DNA of 37,471 nucleotides. It comes from Candidatus Binataceae bacterium. GTDB taxonomy: Bacteria > Desulfobacterota > Binatia > Binatales > Binataceae. Position 1 is the stretch's first letter, and every line of letters begins with the position of its first letter. Under the pieces are notes generated by a model. It was not told the origin of the DNA. It ran no database searches and saw only the letters and a list, made by a program, of their open reading frames with translations. Made by a program: the position numbers and the translations under genes. The stretch is taken from positions 1 through 37,471 of the forward strand of contig JASHPB010000019.1 of NCBI GenBank assembly GCA_030038355.1. Reading direction: 5' to 3'. Below, piece after piece: positions 1-6,810 of the stretch.

Positions 1-164
1 AGATTTTCAAAGCTTTGCCGACTAACTGGCTGCGGCTCTAAAAGAGGCACGTGCTTTCCATTACTTCGGATCAGGTATTCTACTGGAGTGCAGACTCAAC
101 CGCATCACGCCTCGTAGACCGACGGCCTTGTGCCTTGCCGAATGATTTTCTCGAGCATGAGAAG

Positions 165-182
165 TGTCCAAAAGTGTCCAAC
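165..182. repeat. Tandem 9-bp repeat plus nearby CTGATCT repeats
   Basis: Two copies of AGTGTCCAA stand side by side. About 15 bases further on, CTGATCT (198-204) and AGATCAG (211-217) form an inverted repeat, and CTGATCTAGCA recurs directly at 198-208 and 260-270. Clustered short repeats beside a truncated tRNA resemble recombinase or excisionase arm sites, but no integrase gene is visible here, so this reading is only a suggestion. Confidence 0.4.
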
Positions 183-222
183 ATGATCTCGCGTGAGCTG
201 ATCTAGCAGGAGATCAGAAACG

Positions 223-246
223 AAAAAACCCTTGATTTACAAGGGT
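223..246 (-). terminator. Intrinsic terminator downstream of the tRNA-Ser fragment
   Basis: Read on the minus strand, a 7-bp stem ACCCTTG/CAAGGGT with a 5-base loop is followed by six T residues. It lies about 35 bases beyond the end of the tRNA-Ser-like fragment and points the same way, so it could be the original terminator of that tRNA transcript. Confidence 0.6.
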
Positions 247-279
247 CCTATGGTGTGGCCTGATCTAGCAAAAGCACCG

Positions 280-326
280 GTACAGAATTAGCAATCTGGT
301 GCCTTCGACCACTCGGCCACCTCTCC
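280..326 (-). pseudogene. tRNA-Ser(GCU) 5'-half remnant, copy 1
   Basis: The minus strand reads GGAGAGG (acceptor), then a D-arm of class II type (GGCCGAGTGG then TCGAAGGC), then an anticodon arm with TTGCTAA, giving anticodon GCU. This matches the conserved first half of bacterial tRNA-Ser(GCU). The anticodon stem pairs only as CAGA/TCTG around an eight-base loop, and no variable arm, T-arm or CCTCTCC acceptor partner follows in the next 100 bases. I therefore call it a truncated, non-functional copy. A second copy lies at 2292-2338 in the same orientation. Confidence 0.7.
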
Positions 327-400
327 CCTCGGGCTACGGATTGTTAAACATCGATCGCCCGCGCGCAAGCGACGGCTTGCGCGCGCCAGCCGCATGCTGG
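281..400. repeat. Long degenerate direct repeat, copy 1 (tRNA fragment plus upstream flank)
   Basis: Bases 281-400 align with 2293-2405 at roughly three quarters identity by eye. The match covers the tRNA-Ser 5' half and about 65 bases beyond it, including the shared block GATTGTTAAACATCG and a GC-rich tract containing CGCGCAAG and GCGCGCCAGCC. Because the upstream flank is shared too, the unit was duplicated as DNA and is not just two related tRNA genes. The pair encloses about 1.9 kb with an APH gene. Confidence 0.7.
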
Positions 401-415
401 TTGACCGAGCCTGCC

Positions 416-625
416 TTACTTCGCTCGGTTGCTGGCGAGGATCTTTGCTCCAGTGAGAGGTGCGGGCGTTGGCTCTCGCTTTGAGGAGTCGCCGGTTGCT
501 GATTTGAGCGGTGGCGGTTGGGTTGGCCTCTTGGCCACGCACGCGGCGAGTACGAGTGCCAGAGATGCTGCGGTGACAAGAGCCGCGCCACACAAAGCCC
601 GAACGGCTCTACTTGCTGCTCGCAA
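416..625 (-). CDS. Possible small lipoprotein
   Basis: This 69-residue frame starts at TTG, one to three codons after an in-frame stop. It shows an arginine-containing n-region, a hydrophobic stretch rich in Ala, Leu and Val, and a lipobox-like LAAC at about residues 26-29. The rest is short, polar and proline-rich. A weak AGG lies just upstream of the TTG. The signal sequence is the only support; overlapping frames on both strands are also open, as is common in GC-rich DNA. The gene would lie immediately upstream of the tRNA fragment on the same strand. Function unknown; it may be spurious. Confidence 0.28.
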   Translation of the reverse strand: MRAASRAVRALCGAALVTAASLALVLAACVAKRPTQPPPLKSATGDSSKREPTPAPLTGAKILASNRAK

Positions 626-1223
626 AGCTGCCTACGCTGAGCCAGGCCGGAGTTTGCGTTCGAGCAAACACCTGACTGGGCGCGGCCGAGAAGCGACTTT
701 TTGAGCACAGTGAGAAGTCGAAGAGTTGTTCGTCGGATTGCTGCCGATGCCAGCGGCTGAAATGCGGGAGTCTGGGCTCACCGACACCCATCATGAGGAG
801 CTCGGCAACCTCGCTACTTCTCTGACTGCGCGCCCCTGAACATCTGCAGTCGGCGTACGGCAATCTCCCGAGCGAAACTTACCGGGGCTGATTTGAGCAG
901 CTCGGCGTACCCCCGCCGGAGGAGAATTGAGGCTGGATCTTCCAGCTCGGTGTGCAAAGCGTCCGACTCGATCCAAATTCAGGCGATCCAACCCGCGCGA
1001 ACAGCCGGCCGAGTTACGTGAGGGTTGATCGTCAATACTAGAGAGCTTCGGCTCATGGTTGCGAAACCGAGTTCGTCGCGGTCGTCCAAGTTCAGGCCGT
1101 CCCAACCCAATCAAACAGTCAAGGCGAATCGAGCGCGGGGTGTTGGTTCAGTATGAAAAGAACGACAGCGTGAGACGCGGACGCTGGAGCGTGAACGAAT
1201 TGGTCAGCTGTTGATTAGATGAC
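626..1223. other. Gene-poor stretch without a recognisable gene
   Basis: Open frames exist on both strands, but none shows a recognisable domain, a convincing start site or the composition of a conserved protein. The stretch contains one copy (971-988) of an 18-bp repeat found again at 2200-2217. Confidence 0.5.
971..988. repeat. 18-bp repeat, copy 1
   Basis: ATCCAAATTCAGGCGATC occurs here and, identically, at 2200-2217, with a further shared CCGAC a few bases to the left of each. A weaker relative (CCAAGTTCAGGCCGTC) lies near 1087-1102. The two exact copies lie on either side of the APH gene. Confidence 0.65.
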
Positions 1224-2102
1224 TCAGGTATCAGTCCAACGCTCCAACGGAGTCGAGAAGGGTACGCCCGACAGTGCTGCCCGAAGCTCGATGAGGAATC
1301 TTCGCGCTTCTCGTCGTCCATTGGGCAGCCGATCATTACGGTCCCACCGCCACGCTGCGATCATCGCAAGCATCAGGCTCCGGCATTCGTTGATCAATTG
1401 TCGATTAGCGCTCGGATATCGCACACATACCTCTTCGGGCACGTACGCGAGGTCGAACTCGACTGGCCCGCGACAACACGTCTCGAGGTCTATGAACAGC
1501 AGCCCCCGCTTCGTCCTGAGCACGTTGCCCGGGTGTGGCTCGCCGTGCAGCAGTTGTTCTGAGGCGCCGGCGTCGCTGATCACGCGGCGCATGTTTCGCA
1601 AAGTGCTGCTGAGAAGCTCACGGTCCGTATCAAGGAGCTCCGGAGTCTGCTCGCGACTTCCGACCAGCCGTTGGGCATCGGTGATTCGATCCGTGAAGTG
1701 CGGCGCAGGCAAATGGATCTGCCGCATGCAGGCATGCAGCCGTTGGAGCGCGTGCGCGTAGTCGGCTGGCGCGAAATTTCGGGACTGAACAGGTTCGTGG
1801 TAGGTCCACAGCGTGACCACGAAGCCGTCACGTACGTAGGCACCCGGCTCGACCCGAGGTTCAAGTGCAGCTACTGGGCTATCGGTTTCCGCGAGGCGTT
1901 GGGCAAGCCCGACTTCGAACTCTGCCCACCGCCTGAGGCGCTCCTCCGCGACCCGAGCAACGGCGTCGCACGGCAGTAGGCGCGCAGTGAGTTTGTTTGA
2001 GTCGTGAAGCACGATCGCGTCATCAACCTTCAGGCCCCGCGCTTTAGCGACGCCCGTCGCCGCGACGATCGCACGGTGTGAGTTTGTCGCAACGCCATTC
2101 AT
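1224..2102 (-). CDS. APH-family phosphotransferase
   Basis: A 292-residue protein of the aminoglycoside phosphotransferase/choline kinase-like fold, which transfers the ATP gamma-phosphate to a small molecule. The catalytic loop reads HGEPHPGN where the family usually has HGDxxxxN, and the metal-binding motif reads IDLE where the family has (I/V)D(F/W)(E/D). The catalytic Asp position is thus Glu, a deviation seen in some divergent members that makes antibiotic inactivation uncertain. I chose the ATG at 2102 because the upstream extension is Ser-rich low-complexity sequence. The gene stands alone between the two tRNA-Ser fragments, which suggests acquisition with an island. Substrate unknown: antibiotic, homoserine, thiamine and choline are all used by this superfamily. 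Confidence 0.75.
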   Translation of the reverse strand: MNGVATNSHRAIVAATGVAKARGLKVDDAIVLHDSNKLTARLLPCDAVARVAEERLRRWAEFEVGLAQRLAETDSPVAALEPRVEPGAYVRDGFVVTLWTYHEPVQSRNFAPADYAHALQRLHACMRQIHLPAPHFTDRITDAQRLVGSREQTPELLDTDRELLSSTLRNMRRVISDAGASEQLLHGEPHPGNVLRTKRGLLFIDLETCCRGPVEFDLAYVPEEVCVRYPSANRQLINECRSLMLAMIAAWRWDRNDRLPNGRREARRFLIELRAALSGVPFSTPLERWTDT

Positions 2103-2199
2103 GAAGAGACAACCTGATGACAGCGCATCTCCGCGAGTAGAGCTTGACGAGTTACTACTTGAAGTATCGGTTTGGTAACTTCGGCAACTGCCCGACACA

Positions 2200-2217
2200 A
2201 TCCAAATTCAGGCGATC
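2200..2217. repeat. 18-bp repeat, copy 2
   Basis: Exact copy of the 18-mer at 971-988. It lies between the APH gene start and the second tRNA-Ser fragment. Confidence 0.65.
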
Positions 2218-2291
2218 TGCCAGACCTGATATGATGTGCAAGCCGATGATTTTGTCGGATTTCCGATCGAGCACACCTACATGATCGACTC

Positions 2292-2338
2292 GTACCAAAC
2301 TAGCAATCTGCGGCCTTCGACCGCTCGACCAGCTCTCC
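2292..2338 (-). pseudogene. tRNA-Ser(GCU) 5'-half remnant, copy 2
   Basis: The minus strand starts GGAGAGC, continues with a class II D-arm (GGTCGAGCGG, TCGAAGGC) and an anticodon loop TTGCTAG. As in copy 1, the T-arm and 3' acceptor strand are missing, and the anticodon stem and acceptor have further substitutions (GGAGAGC for GGAGAGG). It is a more decayed copy of the same tRNA half. Confidence 0.65.
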
Positions 2339-2405
2339 ACTCGGACTAGGGATTGTTAAACATCGGTCGCCTCGCGCAAGACGGCTTCCGCGCGCCAGCC
2401 CCGTT
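2293..2405. repeat. Long degenerate direct repeat, copy 2
   Basis: Partner of the repeat at 281-400: same order of tRNA half, GATTGTTAAACATCG block and GC-rich flank, with small gaps and about 25 percent substitutions. Confidence 0.7.
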
Positions 2406-2482
2406 GCCCCTCGAAGTGGCGGTTTCGTATCCTTCAGGCTTCTATTTTACCGCAATCGAGAGACGCGGCGGAAGGAGGTGCA

Positions 2483-2735
2483 ATGCCGGAGGACAAGTTC
2501 GTTCACCTCAACGGTCTGCGGATGCACTTCCGCGACTTCGGCGGTGAAGGTAAACCCATCGCGCTCTTCCTCCATGGCCTCACCGGCAACAGATACTCCT
2601 TCGATCACATCGCGCCGCTGATTGCTGACATGCACCGCGTGATGGCCCTCGATTTCCGCGGCCACGGCGACCGCGACTGGCATCCCGCGGCTGACTACGC
2701 GTTTTCGCGCCACGTGAGCGATAGAATCTCCCTCC
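2483..2735 (+). pseudogene. Alpha/beta hydrolase, N-terminal fragment
   Basis: The ATG follows a near-perfect Shine-Dalgarno (GGAAGGAGGTG). About 80 residues read as the start of an alpha/beta hydrolase: a beta-hairpin, the oxyanion segment LFLHGLTG (about residues 28-35) and DFRGHGDRDW (about 57-66). Near base 2720-2735 the similarity stops and the frame runs into the antisense of the neighbouring NmrA-like gene, ending at 2863. The nucleophile elbow, lid, acid and catalytic His are all absent, so no enzyme can be made. The strong ribosome binding site shows it was once a real, well-expressed gene. Confidence 0.75.
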
Positions 2736-2992
2736 TCGCTACGCTGGCTCTGAAGAAGGTGCTGGGCGGCTCGAAAAACCTGTTCAACCTTGTCCCTTAT
2801 CTTCAAATGTGGGCGAGTTGGCGAGATCGATCATCACCTGCGCGCCGGCCATGGACTCCTTGAGCCCTCGCCGCTGCTGCTGTTGACCCCACTTTTGGGC
2901 GAAGCCGCCACGACTTCCTGGCCGCGCTGACGCAGAATAGCTACGGTTTTCGAGCCGATGAGACCGGTTCCGCCGATGACGGCGATTTTCAT
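2725..2992 (-). pseudogene. NmrA-like NAD(P)-binding (atypical SDR) protein, broken fragment
   Basis: From the ATG at 2992 the minus strand encodes MKIAVIGGTGLIGSK, the GGTGxIG dinucleotide-binding loop of atypical SDR/NmrA proteins, followed by a typical family stretch up to about residue 45 (EVVAASPKSGVN). One frame change near the GEG segment is needed to continue with AGAQVMIDLANSPTFED, and another to reach FFE. Similarity ends where the sequence enters the antisense of the truncated hydrolase at about 2725. Two frame changes and the missing C-terminal two thirds make it a pseudogene. Confidence 0.7.
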
Positions 2993-3198
2993 GATCTAGC
3001 CCCTGCTGATGATTGGAGAGCCACTCAACTAGATCTTACGCGCCCCGCATTAGACGCAACAACGAGACCTTTTTCGCGCCCGCAGGGATTGCCATCGCGC
3101 CGTGTTACGACCCTTAGGTTCAGTCACCTGCGCGACAGATGTGCGTTGCGCCAACTCTGCAGCGTGCTTAGCCTTTCTCGTCAAGGGGAGTTCACTTC
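2993..3198. other. Intergenic region upstream of the methyltransferase
   Basis: About 200 bases carrying the start regions of the divergent NmrA remnant and the methyltransferase gene. I see no distinct operator or terminator. Confidence 0.4.
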
Positions 3199-3888
3199 AT
3201 GGACAACTTCAATCGCGTCGAAGCTGAAGCCTGGGATCCATTCGCCGGCGTGGCGCCAGATCGCGAAGCGGCCCTCAGCCAGTATCGCGACCGCGCGCCG
3301 ATTTACGACCTCGAACTTCGCATCCTCGAGCCCATTCGCCGACGGGCGATTAATCGCCTGTGGCTGCGCCGCGGTTCGACCGTGATCGATGTCGCCTGCG
3401 GCACCGGCCTCAGCTTCGCTCGACTCCGCAAGCAGGTCGGACCCAAGGGCCACGTGATCGGAGTCGATCAGAGCGATGAGATGCTGGCGCGAGCGCGCGA
3501 GCGCGTCGAGCTGAACGGCTGGACAAATTTCACCCTGGTCCAGTCGCCGATCGAGCTTGCGGAAATCGGCGCGTCTGGCGACGCTGCGCTCTTTCACTTC
3601 ACCCACGACGTGATGCGCACGTGGGAAGCACTCCGCAAGGTGATGCGGAGCCTTCGCCCAGGCGCGCGCGTCGTCGCCACCGGACTCAAGTGGGCGCCGT
3701 CATGGGCGCTGCCTGTGAACCTCGCGGTCTTCTTCGCTGCGATGCGCTCGGTCAGCACTTTCGAGGGTCTCGCGCGGCCGTGGAGCCTTCTGGAGCCCCT
3801 GCTAGACGATTTCAGGATCGAGGAGCGGCAGGCTGGAAGCGTCTATATCGCGAGCGGCCGGGTCGAGCGGGTCGCGCTCGATTCGTGA
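3199..3888 (+). CDS. Class I SAM-dependent methyltransferase
   Basis: A 229-residue cytosolic protein of the UbiE/Methyltransf_11/25 type. Motif I is VIDVACGTG at residues 62-70, the acidic ribose-binding residue is Asp90 in GVDQSDEM, and a later strand carries the ALFHFTHDVMRT segment in the motif II position. Length fits small-molecule methyltransferases. The ATG follows AAGGGGAG at a good distance; the upstream frame lacks conserved residues. It stands alone, downstream of the pseudogene pair and convergent with the XRE regulator, so context does not reveal the substrate (quinone, lipid, phenol or arsenite are all possible for this fold). Confidence 0.8.
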   Translation: MDNFNRVEAEAWDPFAGVAPDREAALSQYRDRAPIYDLELRILEPIRRRAINRLWLRRGSTVIDVACGTGLSFARLRKQVGPKGHVIGVDQSDEMLARARERVELNGWTNFTLVQSPIELAEIGASGDAALFHFTHDVMRTWEALRKVMRSLRPGARVVATGLKWAPSWALPVNLAVFFAAMRSVSTFEGLARPWSLLEPLLDDFRIEERQAGSVYIASGRVERVALDS

Positions 3889-3927
3889 TCCCGAGTTCAC
3901 GGTCCTGCGGACAGAGTCGATTTTCTG

Positions 3928-4323
3928 CTAGTCGAGCGCTTGACGGATTGCGTTGAGAACGAACAGCAGGTCGCGCGGGCGCCGAATGCGGCCGAGGCGC
4001 TGCACGGCTTTCAGCACCCCGATCTCGGCCTCGGTGGCGTGCGCGGTTCTCAGGATTCCTAGGTTCACCGGCTGTGACGCGCGATGGCGCGGTGGAGAAT
4101 CGTCGAGCAGCTCGGCCAGATCGGGACGTGCGTCGCGGCAAAACTGGACGCGATCGACTTTCATCAGGTCGGCCAGCTTGATCAGCAGCGGGAGCGATGG
4201 CTGGCGGCGTCCGCTTTCGATGAAAGCGATGAAGCTTGCTTGAACGCCAAGTTGCTCGGCTACGTCACGCTGCTTAAGGCCATGCTTGACGCGCCAGGAT
4301 TTGAGAGTTTTCGCGACAGCCAT
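3928..4323 (-). CDS. XRE-family helix-turn-helix regulator
   Basis: A 131-residue protein. Residues 5-60 form a classic HTH_3/Cro-CI domain: LKSWRVKHGLKQRDVAEQ, then QASFIAFIESGRRQPS as recognition helix region. The C-terminal 65 residues are Arg-rich, contain no known domain visible to me and may serve for oligomerisation. The gene is divergent from the flavoprotein gene at 4723 across a 400-base gap containing a palindrome at 4470-4489, so it could regulate that gene and itself. Regulatory target is inference. Confidence 0.8.
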   Translation of the reverse strand: MAVAKTLKSWRVKHGLKQRDVAEQLGVQASFIAFIESGRRQPSLPLLIKLADLMKVDRVQFCRDARPDLAELLDDSPPRHRASQPVNLGILRTAHATEAEIGVLKAVQRLGRIRRPRDLLFVLNAIRQALD

Positions 4324-4469
4324 TTCGATCCGCTCACCTCATCGATAGATAATCCCCGCTCCGTTAGTTGTGGCGAACGCCGCGTGCTGAGTGCGTCCGG
4401 GTTTCGAATTCGCGGCAGTCGACAGGCAAGCGCCGCGAGCGCAACCTAACATACGACCACGGCACACGC

Positions 4470-4489
4470 TATTGGATAAAGGTCCAATA
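4470..4489. promoter_or_regulatory. Candidate operator palindrome
   Basis: TATTGGA and TCCAATA form a perfect 7-bp inverted repeat separated by six bases (TAAAGG). It sits in the divergent region between the XRE regulator and the flavoprotein gene, about 150 bases from the former and 230 from the latter start. Dyads of this size suit HTH dimers. Confidence 0.4.
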
Positions 4490-4658
4490 CGGCAGGCGAT
4501 CCCGAACACTCTCGATAGCGGAGCTTTTACGCCGTCCGCCGTTGAATTCGCGTCAATGCCAAAATCGTAATTCACGCGCCGAGGCGCTTTGCAAATCGCG
4601 CCCAAATCATGGCAACAGTGTTCGGCGCGCCGATCGCGCCGCGAACATACCGAGCGGT

Positions 4659-4688
4659 TTGTTGCAGCCGCTTCGATTGGCGTAGATT
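4659..4688 (+). promoter_or_regulatory. Putative sigma-70 promoter for the 4HBD-like gene
   Basis: TTGTTG (4659-4664) and TAGATT (4683-4688) are separated by 18 bases and lie about 35 bases upstream of the start codon. The match to consensus is moderate. Confidence 0.35.
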
Positions 4689-4722
4689 CGGGCCTCAGCG
4701 CCGCCGAGGAGAAGAAGCGCAT

Positions 4723-6111
4723 ATGATGACCGGAGAGCAATACAAGAAATCAATCAACGACGGACGCGAAACCTTTTTTGACGGCGAGCGCGTACGCGAC
4801 CTTGCGACGCATCCGCTGCTCGGTGCCTGTATTGGCAGGATCGCGGCCGGCTACGACCGCTGGTACAAGCCCGGCGCCGACGCCGTCAGCGATCTGATGA
4901 CTATCCCCGGTTCGGCCAAGGAATTGAAAGATCGAATCCCGTTGCTGCATTCCTCCGATATCGTCGCCAACGTAACTTACCAATCGATCATGACACTGAC
5001 GACTGCGGCCTCGCGTATAGCGCCCGCGCTGCCCGAGTACGCCGAGCGCATTCGTAACTACGTAAGGGGCGCGCAGCGACGCGACATCCGAATCGTCGAG
5101 TGCATCACGGACGCCAAGGGTGATCGAAGCCGGCCGCCCGGCAAGCAGGACGATCCCGACGCCTACACCCACGTCGTTGATCGACGCGCTGACGGCGTGG
5201 TTATTCGCGGCGCTAAGCTGCACATCACCGGCGCCTCGATGAGCCACGAGCTGATGGTGATCCCGACCAAGGCGATGAAGCCGGGCGAGGAATCCTACGC
5301 GATCGGATGCGCCGTGCCGGTGAACTCTCCGGGGGTGAAGATCGTGGATACGACCTTCGCGCCGCGTCATCACGACACGCGCGATTTTCCGGTCGCATCG
5401 GCGATTCATATGCCCGAAGGCTTCGTCATCTTCGACGAGGTGTTCGTGCCCAAAGAAAGAATCTTCCTCGACGGCGAAGTGGCCCACGCCGCGGTCTTCG
5501 CGCATTCGCTCGGGCTTTGGGAGCGCCTCGGTGGACTCTCGGGCATGGCAGAGGAAGGCGACCAGTTGGTGGGATTCGCGCAGCTAATCGCCGAGGCCAA
5601 CGGCCTCGCCAAGGAATCGCACATCAAGGAAAAAATCTCCGAGATGCTGATTCACGCGACGCTCGTTCACGCCGCCCTGGAAGCGGCAATCGCGAATTGC
5701 ACGATAAGCCAAGAGGGCGCTGCGTTTCCCGACGAGCTTTACACCAACGCCGGCAAGTATCACGCGGCGGCGAACTACAACGCGATGGTGCGGCATCTGC
5801 ATGACATTGCGGGCGGCTCGGTGCTCACCGCCCCCTCGGTCGCGGATTTCGAAAACGAGGTGACAGGGCCGCTGGTGCGCAAGTACATGAGCACGATGAC
5901 GGGCGTTGATGGCGAGTATCGTGCGAAGCTGTTCCACGCCATTCGTGATCTCACGGCCGATGCCTACGGCGGATGGAAGGCGGTTACGAACGTGCAGGCT
6001 GGTGGCGGACTTTACGCGCAGCGTATCGTGACCCGCAAGTACTACGATTTGAACGGCGCCAAGCGAAAAGCGCTACATCTCGCCGGTATCAAGGACGAGA
6101 AAAGCAACTAA
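4723..6111 (+). CDS. 4-hydroxybutyryl-CoA dehydratase/HpaB-superfamily flavoprotein lacking Fe-S ligands
   Basis: A 462-residue protein of the acyl-CoA-dehydrogenase-like HpaB/AbfD superfamily. The central part follows the dehydratase pattern closely: ITDAKGDRSRPP (128-139), ADGVVIRGAKLHITGA (156-171), IFDEVFVPKERIFLDGE (236-252) and DIAGGSVLTAPS (361-372). Characterised 4-hydroxybutyryl-CoA dehydratase binds a [4Fe-4S] cluster with three Cys and one His. Here there is no Cys between residues 36 and 127, and the H-x6-C pair appears replaced by Leu265 and Leu272, judged by alignment from memory. A flavin-dependent hydroxylase, isomerase or unusual dehydrogenase is therefore likelier than a dehydratase. 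Two adjacent ATGs (4723, 4726) follow a GAGGAG; the longer upstream frame is not conserved-looking. No flavin reductase partner is nearby. Confidence 0.8.
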   Translation: MMTGEQYKKSINDGRETFFDGERVRDLATHPLLGACIGRIAAGYDRWYKPGADAVSDLMTIPGSAKELKDRIPLLHSSDIVANVTYQSIMTLTTAASRIAPALPEYAERIRNYVRGAQRRDIRIVECITDAKGDRSRPPGKQDDPDAYTHVVDRRADGVVIRGAKLHITGASMSHELMVIPTKAMKPGEESYAIGCAVPVNSPGVKIVDTTFAPRHHDTRDFPVASAIHMPEGFVIFDEVFVPKERIFLDGEVAHAAVFAHSLGLWERLGGLSGMAEEGDQLVGFAQLIAEANGLAKESHIKEKISEMLIHATLVHAALEAAIANCTISQEGAAFPDELYTNAGKYHAAANYNAMVRHLHDIAGGSVLTAPSVADFENEVTGPLVRKYMSTMTGVDGEYRAKLFHAIRDLTADAYGGWKAVTNVQAGGGLYAQRIVTRKYYDLNGAKRKALHLAGIKDEKSN

Positions 6112-6222
6112 AGCTGCCAGGCTCTACAGTCGAACGGGGGCGATGCTCGCGGCCGTATTGCCGCCACTTTTCGTTGCGTGACTTTTGGTTCGTTCCGGCG
6201 TTCTGACAGTTGGAGGCTGAAT

Positions 6223-6810
6223 GTGGCCGGAGCGTCGGCATTGAAACGCCGCGGTAAGGAGCGCACGCGTCTGGATACCGCGGCGGACACGATCGAGCGC
6301 AGGCAGATCGAAGCCGCGCAACGCGATCCCGCTTGCTTCGCCGAGCTCTACGAGGCCAACTTCGAGCGCGTCTACGCATTTATCCTGCGACGCGTTGGCG
6401 ATCGCGACCAGGCGCAGGACCTGACCGCCGATGTGTTTCACAAGGCGATCGAGAGCATCGAGCGTTTCGAATGGCGGAGCGTACCGTTCGTCGTGTGGCT
6501 CTTTAAGATTGCGGCCAACGCCATCGCCGATCGCGGCCGCGGCTTCAAGCGGCTCGAAAAGCTGAAACGAAGCATTGTCGAGCTGGAGCATTCCAGAACG
6601 GAAGATCTCGCGGAGGCTGAATATCGCGCGCGGCTTTTCAAGCTGGTGGAAGAACTGCCTGCCGATCAACGCCGCGTCGTCACAATGAGATTCGCCAAGG
6701 AGCAATCAACGGCCGAGATCGCCAAGGCGATCGGACGGAGCGAGGGCGCCGTAAAACAGCTCCAGTTTCGCGGGCTGCAGGCGCTCAGAGCAATGGTGGG
6801 CGAGCGATGA
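6223..6810 (+). CDS. ECF-type sigma factor (sigma-70 family)
   Basis: A 195-residue sigma factor with only regions 2 and 4. Region 2 (about 30-100) contains ELYEANFERVYAFILRR, the DQAQDLTADVF core-binding segment and the VPFVVWLFKIAANAIAD helix. Region 4 (about 140-192) contains ELPADQRRVVTMRF and the helix-turn-helix TAEIAKAIGRSEGAVKQ. I place the start at GTG 6223, six bases after GGAGG; an upstream ATG in frame lacks a ribosome site. The stop overlaps the start of the triple-VOC gene (ATGA), so the two are translationally coupled. ECF factors are usually controlled by the product of the gene directly downstream. Confidence 0.85.
   Translation: MAGASALKRRGKERTRLDTAADTIERRQIEAAQRDPACFAELYEANFERVYAFILRRVGDRDQAQDLTADVFHKAIESIERFEWRSVPFVVWLFKIAANAIADRGRGFKRLEKLKRSIVELEHSRTEDLAEAEYRARLFKLVEELPADQRRVVTMRFAKEQSTAEIAKAIGRSEGAVKQLQFRGLQALRAMVGER

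Noticed and set aside
1-240. Possible phage or integrase fragment on the minus strand
   Set aside because: Short readable pieces (such as LEKIIRQGTRPSVYEA) are interrupted by stops and match no recombinase motif I know.
429-704. Plus-strand 91-residue frame
   Set aside because: No ribosome site or recognisable domain; the minus-strand frame has at least a signal-like start.
4609-4722. Longer N-terminus of the flavoprotein from ATG 4609
   Set aside because: The extra 38 residues are Arg/Cys-rich, cover the likely promoter and have no ribosome site; ATG 4723 follows GAGGAG and starts the family homology.
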